From Pseudoxanthomonas sp. 3HH-4 (lineage in GTDB: Bacteria > Pseudomonadota > Gammaproteobacteria > Xanthomonadales > Xanthomonadaceae), in assembly GCF_006716465.1 (NCBI RefSeq), contig NZ_VFPB01000004.1:327526-391525 (forward strand): a stretch of DNA of 64,000 bases. Reading direction: 5' to 3'. The position numbers and the translations under genes were made by a program. A model generated the notes under the pieces. The model did not search any database. It saw only the letters and a list, made by a program, of their open reading frames with translations, and was not told the origin of the DNA. This document shows, piece after piece, positions 55,745-64,000 of this stretch. How positions within the stretch are numbered: the stretch's first letter is position 1; every line of letters starts with the position of its first letter.

Positions 55745-56941
55745 ATGCCTGGACCTGACCACATCGAGGAAATGGACTTCGCGGCCTCGTTCCGGCCCGA
55801 GGCGAACGACCGTCCCACGCGTATCCGCGTGGACCTGGGCGCGTTGAGCCACAACCTCCATGCATTGCAGGCGCACGCGGGCGTGCCGGTGATGGGTATC
55901 GTCAAGGCCAATGCCTATGGGCACGGGCTGGTGCCGGTCGCGCGGCACCTGCAGGCCCAGGGCATCGGGCAACTGGGCGTGGCGCTGGTGGAGGAGGGCA
56001 TCGCCCTGCGGCGCGCGGGCGTGACGGTACCCATCCTGGTGCTGGGCGGCATCCATGCGCCGCAGGTCAGCCAGTTCCTGGCATGCGATCTTGAAGTGAC
56101 CGTATCTTCGATCGCCAAACTGCGGCAGGTTGAACTGGCGGCGGAATCGCTGGGACGCCACGCGGTGATCCATCTGAAGGTGGACACCGGGATGGAGCGC
56201 ATCGGCGTGCACAGCGAGAATGCCGGGCCATTGATCGAAGCGGCACTGGCTTCACGCTGGTGCACCGTGAAGGGCGTTTATTCCCATCTTGCATGTTCGG
56301 ATGACCCGGCCTCGCCGATGACGCTGGAACAACTGGCGCGCTTTCTGGACGCCTGCCGGCATTTCGAGCGCATCGGTGCGCCGATGCCGATCCGCCACCT
56401 GGCCAACTCGGGTGGCGTGCTGCATTTCCCCGAAACCCGCCTGGACATGGTGCGCCCCGGCATCGCGCTGTACGGCGTGATGCCTGATCCCGCCTCGCGC
56501 CCGACCGTGGCGTTGAAGCCCGCGCTGTCGCTGGTTTCGAAGGTGGTCTATTTCAAGGTGGTCGGCGCTGGACGCACGGTCAGTTATGGCGCCACCTGGA
56601 CGGCGCCGACCGATACCCGCATCGTCACCGTGCCGATCGGCTACGGCGACGGCTATCCGCGTTCGCTGTCATCGCGTGGCGAAGTGCTGGTGCGGGGCGC
56701 GCGCCACCCCATTGTCGGGCGTGTGTGCATGGATCAGTTCATGGTCGACCTCGGTCCGGGTGGCAGCGCCTACAACGAGGACGAAGTGGTGCTGATCGGC
56801 CGCCAGGGCGGCGATGGCATTACCTGCGAAGCCGTGGCGCTTGCAGCGGGCACCATCCCGTACGAGATCCTGACCGGGCTCAATGCCCGCATCCCGCGCG
56901 AATACGTCGGTGCCGCATCCGGCTCGGCGTCCGCGACGTAA
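55745..56941 (+). CDS. alr: alanine racemase
   Basis: A 398-residue PLP enzyme that makes D-alanine for peptidoglycan. The PLP Lys54 is in GIVKANAYGHG and the catalytic Tyr of the partner subunit is near RVCMDQFMVDLG and PIGYGDGYPRSL. The N terminus carries about 25 residues before the first beta strand (RIRVDLGALSHNLHAL). Another ATG ten codons in (55772) is possible. In many gammaproteobacteria alr follows dnaB directly; here the histidine kinase gene lies between them. Confidence 0.96.
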   Translation: MPGPDHIEEMDFAASFRPEANDRPTRIRVDLGALSHNLHALQAHAGVPVMGIVKANAYGHGLVPVARHLQAQGIGQLGVALVEEGIALRRAGVTVPILVLGGIHAPQVSQFLACDLEVTVSSIAKLRQVELAAESLGRHAVIHLKVDTGMERIGVHSENAGPLIEAALASRWCTVKGVYSHLACSDDPASPMTLEQLARFLDACRHFERIGAPMPIRHLANSGGVLHFPETRLDMVRPGIALYGVMPDPASRPTVALKPALSLVSKVVYFKVVGAGRTVSYGATWTAPTDTRIVTVPIGYGDGYPRSLSSRGEVLVRGARHPIVGRVCMDQFMVDLGPGGSAYNEDEVVLIGRQGGDGITCEAVALAAGTIPYEILTGLNARIPREYVGAASGSASAT

Positions 56942-56971
56942 GCAAGCGCACCGTCCCATCGAATTTTCCGC

Positions 56972-58390
56972 ATGCCGACCGCCCTCGTCTGGTTCCGCCA
57001 CGATCTGCGCCTGGACGACAATCCAGCATTGCGGGCCGCGCTGGAGCAGGGGTTCACGCCCGTTCCGGTGTATCTCCATGCGCCGGACGAGGAGGGCGAG
57101 TGGAGGCCAGGCGAAGCGTCCAACGCCTGGCTGCATCGCTCGCTGGCCGCGCTGGATGCCGACCTCCAGCGCCGCGGATCGCGTCTGCTGCGGCGGCGTG
57201 GTCCAAGCGCGGCATCGTTCGACGCGCTGCTCGACGAGACCGGCGCGCAGGCCGTGTTCTGGAACCGCAAGTACGAACCGGCCACCCAGCCGCGCGATGC
57301 GGCACTGAAAAAGACGTTGCGCGAACGCGGCGTGCAGGTCGAGAGCTTCAAGGGCGTGCTGCTGTTCGAACCGTGGGACCTCGCCACGCAACAGGGCACG
57401 CCCTACAAGGTCTTCACCCCGTTCTGGCGCGCGGCCCTGTCGCAGTGGCGGGTCCCCGAACCGTCGACGGCGCCGGCGCTCCTGCCGCCCGTCGACGCCA
57501 CGCTCCGGAGCGAGCCGCTGGATGCTTGGAAACTCGCGCCGTCGCCCGGCTGGGATGCAGGCTTCTGGGGCGCGTGGACGCCGGGTGAGGCAGGCGCGCG
57601 CGAAGCACTCGAGATCTTCATCGACGGTGCACTCAATGGCTACCGCAGCGACCGCGACCGCCCGGACCGCACCGGTACCTCGCGCCTGTCCCCACACCTT
57701 CACTTCGGGGAGATCGCACCGTGGCGCATCGTGACGGAACTGGAGCGCGTGCGCACGGCCGCCAACAGCGCCGACATGGAAGGCTACATCCGCGAGCTGG
57801 GCTGGCGCGAGTTCGCTTACCACCTGCTGCACCACTTCCCGCAGACCACCACACAGAACCTCAATCCCCGCTTCGAACACTTCGACTGGGCGAAGGTCGA
57901 TCCCGCAGCCCTCGACGCCTGGCAACACGGCCGCACGGGCGTGCCCATCATCGACGCCGGCCTGCGCGAACTCTGGGCCACGGGCTACATGCACAACCGC
58001 GTGCGCATGGTCGTGGCCAGCTACCTGACCAAGCACCTGCGCTACCACTGGCTGCACGGCGCACGCTGGTTCTGGGACACGCTGGTGGACGCCGATCTCG
58101 CCAGCAACACGCTAGGCTGGCAATGGACCGCGGGCACGGGCGCCGATGCCGCTCCGTACTTTCGCGTCTTCAATCCAGTCACGCAGGCGGAGAAGTTCGA
58201 TCCCAAAGGCAGCTATATCGCGCGATGGGTGCCGGAACTGGCAGAGGTGCCGGTGCCGTTGCGCTTTTCACCGTGGCAGAGGCCGGAGCTGCTGGCGAGG
58301 CTCGCGCCGGCGTACCCGCGCTACCCCATCGTTGATCTTGCCGCTGGTCGCGACGGCGCATTGGCCGCCTACCGCCAGACCGTGAGCTGA
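56972..58390 (+). CDS. phrB: deoxyribodipyrimidine photolyase (CPD photolyase, class I)
   Basis: A 472-residue FAD flavoprotein that reverses cyclobutane pyrimidine dimers with blue light. The N-terminal antenna domain starts ALVWFRHDLRLDDNPAL. The FAD domain includes LGWREFAYHLLHHFP, GYMHNRVRMVVASYLTKHL, ASNTLGWQWTAGTG and RVFNPVTQAEKFDPKG. The length equals that of E. coli PhrB. It starts 30 bases after alr. Confidence 0.96.
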   Translation: MPTALVWFRHDLRLDDNPALRAALEQGFTPVPVYLHAPDEEGEWRPGEASNAWLHRSLAALDADLQRRGSRLLRRRGPSAASFDALLDETGAQAVFWNRKYEPATQPRDAALKKTLRERGVQVESFKGVLLFEPWDLATQQGTPYKVFTPFWRAALSQWRVPEPSTAPALLPPVDATLRSEPLDAWKLAPSPGWDAGFWGAWTPGEAGAREALEIFIDGALNGYRSDRDRPDRTGTSRLSPHLHFGEIAPWRIVTELERVRTAANSADMEGYIRELGWREFAYHLLHHFPQTTTQNLNPRFEHFDWAKVDPAALDAWQHGRTGVPIIDAGLRELWATGYMHNRVRMVVASYLTKHLRYHWLHGARWFWDTLVDADLASNTLGWQWTAGTGADAAPYFRVFNPVTQAEKFDPKGSYIARWVPELAEVPVPLRFSPWQRPELLARLAPAYPRYPIVDLAAGRDGALAAYRQTVS

Positions 58391-58449
58391 GCTGCGTTGA
58401 CGCCTTTCGTCGCCGCGTGCTTCACTCGGCGCGGGAGAGGAGGGCAAGC

Positions 58450-59910
58450 ATGGCCACGAAGAAGGCGCCGGCAAAGCCGCGTCGCGAACCGATGTCGCGG
58501 GTGGATACCGCCTGGTTGCGGATGTGTCGTCCGACCAACCCGATGATGATCACCGGTGTACTGATGTTCGACGAGCCGATGACGCTCGAGCGATTGAAAC
58601 AGGTCATCAAGAAGCGGTTCCTTGCCTATCCACGCTTCCTGCAGAAGGCGGTCGACACGCCCGCAGGCGCGTCGTGGGTGACCGATCCCGACTTCGACCT
58701 CGATTGGCACGTGCGCCTGTCGGCGCTGCCTGGCCGGCACGACCCGGCGTCAGAGAAGAAGGCGCTGGAACGCTTCACCAGCCAGATGGCATCCACACCC
58801 CTCGACAAGACCAAGCCGCTCTGGCAGTTCCACCTGATCGAGCGCTACGGCACGGGTTCGGCGCTGGTCGCGCGCATCCACCACAGTTATGCCGACGGCA
58901 TCGCGCTGGTGCAGGTGCTGCTGTCGCTGACCGATACGAGTCGCAAGCCGGATGCCGGCAAGGACCTGCGCTCGGCCTGGCTGAAGAAGGATGGCGTGGA
59001 GGTCGTGCGCCGGGTCGGCGCCATCGATCGCTATATGCAACTCGGCGGCAAGGTACTGGGCAAGGGCATGGAGATGTACCGCGATCCCACCTTGGCCACG
59101 GTGCTGGCGAAGGAGGGGGGCGAGATCGGTCGCGAACTGCTGCATGCGCTGTCGCTCTCGGACGACCCGCCAACGCTGCTGCGCGGCAAGCTGGGCGTCA
59201 GCAAGCGGGTGGCCTGGGCCGAGCCGCTGGACCTGGAGGAAGTCAAAGCCGTCGGTCGCGCCTGCGACTGCACCGTCAACGATGTGCTGATGGCCGCAGC
59301 CTCCGGCGCGCTGCGCAGCTACATGCTGGAGCGTGGAGAGCAGATCGATGGGGTCACCCTGCGCGCCACCGTTCCCGTCAACCTGCGGCCGCTGGAACAC
59401 GCCCGCAAGCTGGGCAACCATTTCGGCCTCGTGTTCCTGGATCTGCCGGTGGGCGAGGACAATCCGATCCGTCGGCTGGAGCGTGTGGCGGAGTGCATGC
59501 GTGACTTGAAGAACTCGCGACAAGCCATTGTTGCCTTTGGACTTCTGGCGGCGCTTGGCATGGCTCCTTCCGCCATCCAGAGCGTCGCGCTCGAGCTGTT
59601 CTCGCGCAAGGCCACGGCGGTGGCCACCAACGTGCCCGGTCCCCAGCAGCCGCTTTACATGGGTGGCTCGCGGCTGCGTGAGATGATGTTCTGGGTGCCG
59701 CAGACCGGTTCCATCGGCATCGGCGTCTCCATCCTCAGCTACAACGGTCGCGTGCACTTCGGACTGATCGCCGACGCCAAGTTGATCCCGGACCCGGACG
59801 CGGTGATCCGGCGTTTCGGACCGGAGTTCGACAAGCTGCTGTACCTGTCGCTGATGGGCGACTGGGAACGGACGCTGGACGCGCCGACGGCGAGCGCATT
59901 GCTGTCCTGA
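58450..59910 (+). CDS. wax ester synthase/diacylglycerol acyltransferase (WS/DGAT)
   Basis: A 486-residue bifunctional acyltransferase that joins acyl-CoA to fatty alcohols or diacylglycerol for storage lipid. The catalytic HHxxxDG motif is His144-His145 to Asp149-Gly150 (ARIHHSYADGIAL). Further family marks are PLWQFHLIE, PLEHARKLGNHFGLVFLDLP and TNVPGPQQPLYMGG. An N-terminal Lys-rich extension (ATKKAPAKPRREP) precedes the conserved start MSRVDTAWLRM. The ATG follows GAGAGGAGGGC. The gene stands alone. Confidence 0.94.
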   Translation: MATKKAPAKPRREPMSRVDTAWLRMCRPTNPMMITGVLMFDEPMTLERLKQVIKKRFLAYPRFLQKAVDTPAGASWVTDPDFDLDWHVRLSALPGRHDPASEKKALERFTSQMASTPLDKTKPLWQFHLIERYGTGSALVARIHHSYADGIALVQVLLSLTDTSRKPDAGKDLRSAWLKKDGVEVVRRVGAIDRYMQLGGKVLGKGMEMYRDPTLATVLAKEGGEIGRELLHALSLSDDPPTLLRGKLGVSKRVAWAEPLDLEEVKAVGRACDCTVNDVLMAAASGALRSYMLERGEQIDGVTLRATVPVNLRPLEHARKLGNHFGLVFLDLPVGEDNPIRRLERVAECMRDLKNSRQAIVAFGLLAALGMAPSAIQSVALELFSRKATAVATNVPGPQQPLYMGGSRLREMMFWVPQTGSIGIGVSILSYNGRVHFGLIADAKLIPDPDAVIRRFGPEFDKLLYLSLMGDWERTLDAPTASALLS

Positions 59911-60018
59911 TCCCCGCCGCCACCTGAATGAACAGGGGGGAAATCGCATGTTCTACACAGCACGATGGTTAGGCTTGCGACCGTTCCGGGTATTCACCCG
60001 ACGCCACAAGGAGGATCC

Positions 60019-60693
60019 ATGAATACGATGCTGAAGACCGGCGCCCTGGCAGCGCTCACCGTCACCATGCTGGGTGGTTGCGCCAGCTATACCGGCCAGA
60101 CCAACGATCCGAACGACCCCAACCGTACCCGCACGGGCGCCCTGATCGGTGCCGGTATCGGTGCCGTGGCCGGGCTGCTGAGCGGCAGCGATGCCACCGA
60201 ACGCCGCCAACGCGCGCTGGTGGGTGCCGGTGTCGGCGGCCTGGCAGGTGGCTCCATCGGCGCCTATCAGGATCGCCAGGAAGCCGAACTGCGCCGACAG
60301 ACCGCGGGCACCGGCATCGACGTCAGCCGTGACGGCGACGTCATCAAGCTCAACCTGCCCGATGGCGTGACCTTCGACTTCGGCAAGGCCGACCTGAAGT
60401 CGCAGTTCTATCCCGCGCTCAACAACGTGGCGTCCACGCTGCGCGAGTACAACCAGACCATCGTGGAAGTCAGTGGCCACACCGACAGCATCGGTTCCGA
60501 CGCGGTCAACCAGCGCCTGTCCGAGCAGCGTGCGGCCGCGGTGGGCAATTACCTGATCGGCCAGGGCCTGCAGCGCGAGCGCTTCGAGATCGTCGGCATG
60601 GGCAAGCGGTACCCGGTCGCCAGCAACGATACCGACGCAGGTCGTGCAATGAATCGCCGCGTCGAAGTCCGCGTGCTGCCCGTGCGTTCGTAA
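60019..60693 (+). CDS. OmpA-family lipoprotein (YiaD-like)
   Basis: A 224-residue outer-membrane lipoprotein. The lipobox is LGGC (Cys about residue 20) and a glycine-zipper region follows ([31 protein letters not shown]). The C-terminal OmpA peptidoglycan-binding domain has [38 protein letters not shown] and MNRRVEVRV. It ties the outer membrane to peptidoglycan. The ATG is preceded by GGAGG. Confidence 0.93.
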   Translation: MNTMLKTGALAALTVTMLGGCASYTGQTNDPNDPNRTRTGALIGAGIGAVAGLLSGSDATERRQRALVGAGVGGLAGGSIGAYQDRQEAELRRQTAGTGIDVSRDGDVIKLNLPDGVTFDFGKADLKSQFYPALNNVASTLREYNQTIVEVSGHTDSIGSDAVNQRLSEQRAAAVGNYLIGQGLQRERFEIVGMGKRYPVASNDTDAGRAMNRRVEVRVLPVRS

Positions 60694-60715
60694 GCCATCG
60701 TCGCAGCGTGTGGAG

Positions 60716-60746
60716 AACGGGCCGCGCAAGCGGCCCGTTTTCTTTG
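60716..60746 (+). terminator. terminator after the OmpA-family gene
   Basis: A 10-bp stem AACGGGCCGC/GCGGCCCGTT with a GCAA loop, followed by TTCTTTG. Confidence 0.9.
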
Positions 60747-60844
60747 TCGCTTCCGCTTCGCGCTGTCAACCCGTTCCCAGCGCCGCCATCCATTGCCACA
60801 ATCGGCATCCCACCCGGTCCATCGGGTTTTCCAGTACGGACGCA

Positions 60845-63208
60845 ATGCAAGACCGCAATCCCCAGATCGCCCAGCACATCGCCGCCACCATCGCCGCCGA
60901 GATCGGCGCACAGACCGCGCAGGCCAAGGCCGCCATCGCGCTGCTGGACGAAGGCGCCACCGTTCCCTTCATCGCCCGCTACCGCAAGGAAGTCACCGGC
61001 GGGCTGGATGATATCCAGCTGCGCGATCTCGAGACTCGCCTGACCTACCTGCGCGAACTGGAAGACCGTCGCGCCGCCGTGCTGGCCAGTATCGAGGAGC
61101 AGGGCAAGCTGACCGACGAACTGCGTGCGGACATCGAAGCCGCCGACAGCAAGGCGCGCCTGGAAGACCTGTACCTGCCTTACAAGCCCAAGCGCCGCAC
61201 GCGCGCGCAGATCGCCCGCGAGGCCGGACTCGAACCGCTGGCCGATGGCCTGCTGGCCGATCCCACCCAGGTGCCCGAAACCGCCGCCGCGGCATATGTC
61301 GATGCAGACAAGGGTGTCGCCGACGCCAAGGCCGCGCTCGACGGCGCGCGCGCCATCCTGATGGAGCGCTGGGGCGAGAACGCCGCCCTGGTCGGCGAGC
61401 TGCGCGCGTGGATGACCGAGGTCGGCGTGATCCGCGCGAAGGTGGCACAGGGCAAGGAGAACGAAGGCGCCAAATACCGCGACTACTTCGACCACGCCGA
61501 ATCGTTGGCGAAGATTCCCTCGCACCGCCTGCTGGCGCTGTTCCGCGCACGCCGTGAAGAAATCCTGCTGCTCGACCTCGACCCGGGCATGGAGGCCGAG
61601 GCCGGCCACCTGCAGGCCGAAGGCCGCGTGGCGGTGCATGCGGGTGTGTCCTCGCAGGGCCGCGCCGCCGACAAGTGGCTGCTGGATGCCTGCCGCCTGA
61701 CCTGGCGCGCCAAGCTGCACATGCACCTGCTGCTTGACCTGTTCAACCAGGCGCGCGAGAAGGCCGAAGCCGAGGCCATCGCCGTGTTCGGTGACAACCT
61801 GAAGGACCTGCTGCTGGCGGCGCCTGCGGGGCCGAAGGCTGTGCTTGGCCTGGATCCGGGTCTGCGCACCGGCGTGAAGGTCGCGGTAGTGGATCGCACC
61901 GGCAAGCTGGTCGACCACGCCACCATCTACCCGCACGAACCCAAGTGCCAATGGGACCAGTCGCTGCACGTGCTGCGTGCGCTGTGCGCGAAGCACCAGG
62001 TGGAGCTGATCGCCATCGGCAATGGCACCGCCAGTCGCGAAACCGACAAGCTGGCCGGTGACCTGATCAAACAGGCCGCGGACCTGAAGCTGGAGAAGAT
62101 CGTCGTCAGCGAAGCCGGGGCATCGGTCTACTCCGCCTCGGAATTCGCATCGAAGGAATTCCCGGACCTCGACGTCAGCATCCGTGGCGCGGTCTCCATC
62201 GCGCGCCGCCTGCAGGACCCGCTGGCCGAGCTGGTGAAGATCGAACCCAAGGCGATCGGCGTGGGCCAGTACCAGCACGACGTTGACCAGTTCCGCCTGG
62301 CGCGTGCGCTGGATGCGCGCGTGGAGGACTGCGTCAACGCGGTTGGTGTAGACGTGAACACCGCCTCGGCCGCGCTGCTGACCCGCGTCTCCGGCCTGTC
62401 GTCCACGGTGGCCGAGAACATCGTGCGCTTCCGCGACGAGCATGGCGCCTTCCGCTCGCGCAAGGCGCTGCTGGGCGTGCCGCGCCTGGGCGAGAAAACC
62501 TTCGAACAGTGCGCCGGCTTCCTGCGCATCGCCGATGGCGACGAACCGCTGGATGCCTCATCGGTGCATCCGGAAGCCTATCCGGTGGTCGAGCGGATCC
62601 TCGCCGGCAGCGGGCGGCAAGTGAAGCAGATCGTCGGCGACATCATGTTCCTGCGCGCGGTGAAGCCTGAGCAGTACACCGACGGGAAGTTCGGTGTGCC
62701 GACCATCCGCGACATCCTGAAGGAACTGGAAAAGCCCGGCCGCGATCCGCGCCCGGAATTCAAGGCCGCGCGCTTCGCCGAAGGCGTGGAAGACATCAAG
62801 GACCTGCGCGAAGGCATGATCCTGGAGGGCGTGGTCAGCAATGTGGCCGCCTTTGGCGCCTTCGTCGACATCGGCGTGCACCAGGACGGCCTGATCCACA
62901 TCTCCGCGCTGGCCGATCGCTACGTGAAAGACCCGCGCGAGGTGGTGAAGGCCGGCGACATCGTCAAGGTGAAGGTGCTGGAGGTCGACGTGGCCCGCAA
63001 GCGCATCGCGCTGACGCGCCGCCTCGACGATGCGCCTGTGCCGCAGACACCGCGCGAGGCGCGAGCGAACGATCCGCGTCCGTCGCGCGGACAGGAACGT
63101 GGACCGTCCCGCGACAACCGACGTGGTCCGGCCCCGGCCAAGCCCGGCGGAGCGCCAGCCGACAATGCGCTGGCTGCTGCGTTCGCCCGGGCGAAGGGGC
63201 AGGGCTGA
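60845..63208 (+). CDS. tex: Tex-type RNA-binding transcription accessory protein
   Basis: A 787-residue protein of the Tex family (Spt6 core homologue). In order: Tex N-terminal helical domain ([18 protein letters not shown]), YqgF nuclease-like domain ([18 protein letters not shown]), helix-hairpin-helix region ([28 protein letters not shown]) and an S1 RNA-binding domain ([31 protein letters not shown]). The C-terminal tail after residue 725 is basic and low in complexity (Arg, Pro, Gly). The start at 60845 is the only ATG before the conserved region; its ribosome binding site is weak. Confidence 0.96.
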   Translation: MQDRNPQIAQHIAATIAAEIGAQTAQAKAAIALLDEGATVPFIARYRKEVTGGLDDIQLRDLETRLTYLRELEDRRAAVLASIEEQGKLTDELRADIEAADSKARLEDLYLPYKPKRRTRAQIAREAGLEPLADGLLADPTQVPETAAAAYVDADKGVADAKAALDGARAILMERWGENAALVGELRAWMTEVGVIRAKVAQGKENEGAKYRDYFDHAESLAKIPSHRLLALFRARREEILLLDLDPGMEAEAGHLQAEGRVAVHAGVSSQGRAADKWLLDACRLTWRAKLHMHLLLDLFNQAREKAEAEAIAVFGDNLKDLLLAAPAGPKAVLGLDPGLRTGVKVAVVDRTGKLVDHATIYPHEPKCQWDQSLHVLRALCAKHQVELIAIGNGTASRETDKLAGDLIKQAADLKLEKIVVSEAGASVYSASEFASKEFPDLDVSIRGAVSIARRLQDPLAELVKIEPKAIGVGQYQHDVDQFRLARALDARVEDCVNAVGVDVNTASAALLTRVSGLSSTVAENIVRFRDEHGAFRSRKALLGVPRLGEKTFEQCAGFLRIADGDEPLDASSVHPEAYPVVERILAGSGRQVKQIVGDIMFLRAVKPEQYTDGKFGVPTIRDILKELEKPGRDPRPEFKAARFAEGVEDIKDLREGMILEGVVSNVAAFGAFVDIGVHQDGLIHISALADRYVKDPREVVKAGDIVKVKVLEVDVARKRIALTRRLDDAPVPQTPREARANDPRPSRGQERGPSRDNRRGPAPAKPGGAPADNALAAAFARAKGQG

Positions 63209-63221
63209 TCGACATGGTGAT

Positions 63222-63324
63222 GTGGGAGCGACGTGAGTCGCGAAAGCCTACCGGCAGGCCGGCACCGCAAAGAGAAGGTGCGTGAGGGCTTCCTTACCGA
63301 TCACGACTTGCATCGCTCCTGCAC
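63222..63324. repeat. BIME-like inverted repeat element, degenerate right arm
   Basis: The left arm 63222-63243 (GTGGGAGCGACGTGAGTCGC then GA) and a diverged right arm 63301-63324 (TCACGACTTGCATCGCTCCT then GCAC) lie between tex and a convergent gene. The core is the same as at 39915 and 46192. Confidence 0.8.
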
Positions 63325-63325
63325 A

Positions 63326-64000
63326 TCACGGCGCCTTGTCCTGCCTCGCGGACGCGTAGGGCGCGAGATAGTGGCTCAATCCACCGGCCCGCAACCGCGT
63401 GGCGGCCGCGCTCCAGTCGACCGGCGCGCCGGCTTTCAGCGCGTCCAGCACGGCCACGACCGACAACTCCACCTCCGGCAGCCCGCTCGCCTCCGGCGCA
63501 TTGCGGCGCTGTTCGATCGCCTCGAACAGCACGGCATTGGCTTCGGGGTAGGACAGCGGTTCAGTCGCGCCGTGTGCGCTGCGCCACACGGGCGTCTCCA
63601 GCACCGCATTGACGTGCGAGAGGATCAGCCAGGTCGCGCGGCCGATCAGTTTCAGGTTTCCCGGCTGCACGCTGGTCATGGTATTGCCGACCACGCGGCC
63701 ACGCTTGGCCATGACGCCGGTGGAATGGGCATTGAGCAGCATCTTCAGCGCGATGGTCTGGTCCAGCTCGAACGCATCGCGCTGCGGCACCGTCACCGCG
63801 ATCACCGGCACCGGGCGGGGCAGGGCGGCGGCATCACGCACGACCTCGGAGGCCAGCGGACGCGCGGACACCGACACCAGCACCAGTTCCGCGCCTGCTG
63901 AAGAGAAAGCCCGCAGCCACTGCCGGTTCGCCTCGTCGTGCGCTTCATCGCCGAGCAGGATCAGCGCGCCGGAATCGCCCGCCTGCGGTCCGCTGCGGCG
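63326..64000 (-). CDS. MurQ-like SIS-domain protein, 5' end cut by window edge
   Basis: About 224 C-terminal residues are visible, with no in-frame stop up to the window edge. The stretch KMLLNAHSTGVMAKRGRVVG followed by NTMTSVQPGNLKLIGRA matches the C-terminal half of the SIS domain of N-acetylmuramic acid 6-phosphate etherase (MurQ), and a small helical domain follows. MurQ cleaves the lactyl ether of MurNAc-6-phosphate in peptidoglycan recycling. The segment before it (ALILLGDEAHDEANRQWL) looks less like canonical MurQ, so a divergent SIS protein is possible. It converges on tex across a BIME-like repeat. Confidence 0.7.
   Translation of the reverse strand, partial: RRSGPQAGDSGALILLGDEAHDEANRQWLRAFSSAGAELVLVSVSARPLASEVVRDAAALPRPVPVIAVTVPQRDAFELDQTIALKMLLNAHSTGVMAKRGRVVGNTMTSVQPGNLKLIGRATWLILSHVNAVLETPVWRSAHGATEPLSYPEANAVLFEAIEQRRNAPEASGLPEVELSVVAVLDALKAGAPVDWSAAATRLRAGGLSHYLAPYASARQDKAP

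Overview
The window is 64 kb of GC-rich, densely coded chromosome from a gammaproteobacterium of the Xanthomonadaceae (Lysobacteraceae) type, closest in style to Stenotrophomonas, Pseudoxanthomonas or Lysobacter. The reasons are the split methionine synthase, the rpsF-rpsR-rplI-dnaB-alr order, the 1.7-kb-residue class NAD-glutamate dehydrogenase, DUF885 and DUF2058 proteins, and intergenic inverted repeats built on GGGAGCGACGTGAGTCGCGA. I see no prophage, insertion sequence, CRISPR array, tRNA or rRNA. The family assignment is inference from gene content; no search was run.

Layout. 1-1200: a YtrA-type GntR regulator operon with a small membrane protein and an ABC ATPase, read leftward from a promoter buried in a 26-bp palindrome. 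1264-5863: glutathione peroxidase, FKBP isomerase, UDP-glucose dehydrogenase, SlyX, a DUF2058 protein and an alpha/beta hydrolase, read rightward. 5879-11941: an MFS transporter, then a leftward methionine operon in which MetH is split into two overlapping genes behind an ArsR-methyltransferase fusion regulator (SahR-like). 12070-15270: acyl-CoA dehydrogenase and a DUF885 lipoprotein. 15331-16745: a qorB/HxlR divergent pair. 16874-26606: two RND efflux operons in tandem, the second led by its own TetR gene. 26909-34466: NAD-glutamate dehydrogenase, NAD kinase, an exported unknown and a 5'-nucleotidase.

34485-46140 is read leftward. Its core (46140 to 37231) encodes the 3-hydroxyanthranilate branch of tryptophan/kynurenine catabolism: kynurenine 3-monooxygenase, kynureninase, 3-hydroxyanthranilate dioxygenase, ACMS decarboxylase, an aldehyde dehydrogenase fitting 2-aminomuconate semialdehyde and a RidA-family protein fitting 2-aminomuconate deaminase. 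Also in the run are a beta-carbonic anhydrase, an atypical SDR without the usual catalytic Tyr and, inserted between haaO and the decarboxylase gene, a nucleotidyltransferase/HEPN pair. The nucleotidyltransferase carries its own winged helix and its start codon sits in one of two identical-design palindromes (TGCCC-N5-GGGCA) set 21 bp apart. This is the most unusual arrangement in the window.

46258-48927: a leftward asnS operon with two small unknown proteins and a PaiB-like protein. 49047-58390 rightward: A-type Fe-S carrier, rpsF-rpsR-rplI, dnaB (with a perfect DnaA box in its upstream region), a large propeller histidine kinase sitting between dnaB and alr, alanine racemase and photolyase. 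58450-63208: a wax ester synthase/DGAT, an OmpA-type lipoprotein and Tex. The right edge cuts a leftward MurQ-like SIS-domain gene. Three BIME-like inverted repeat elements lie at 39915, 46192 and 63222.
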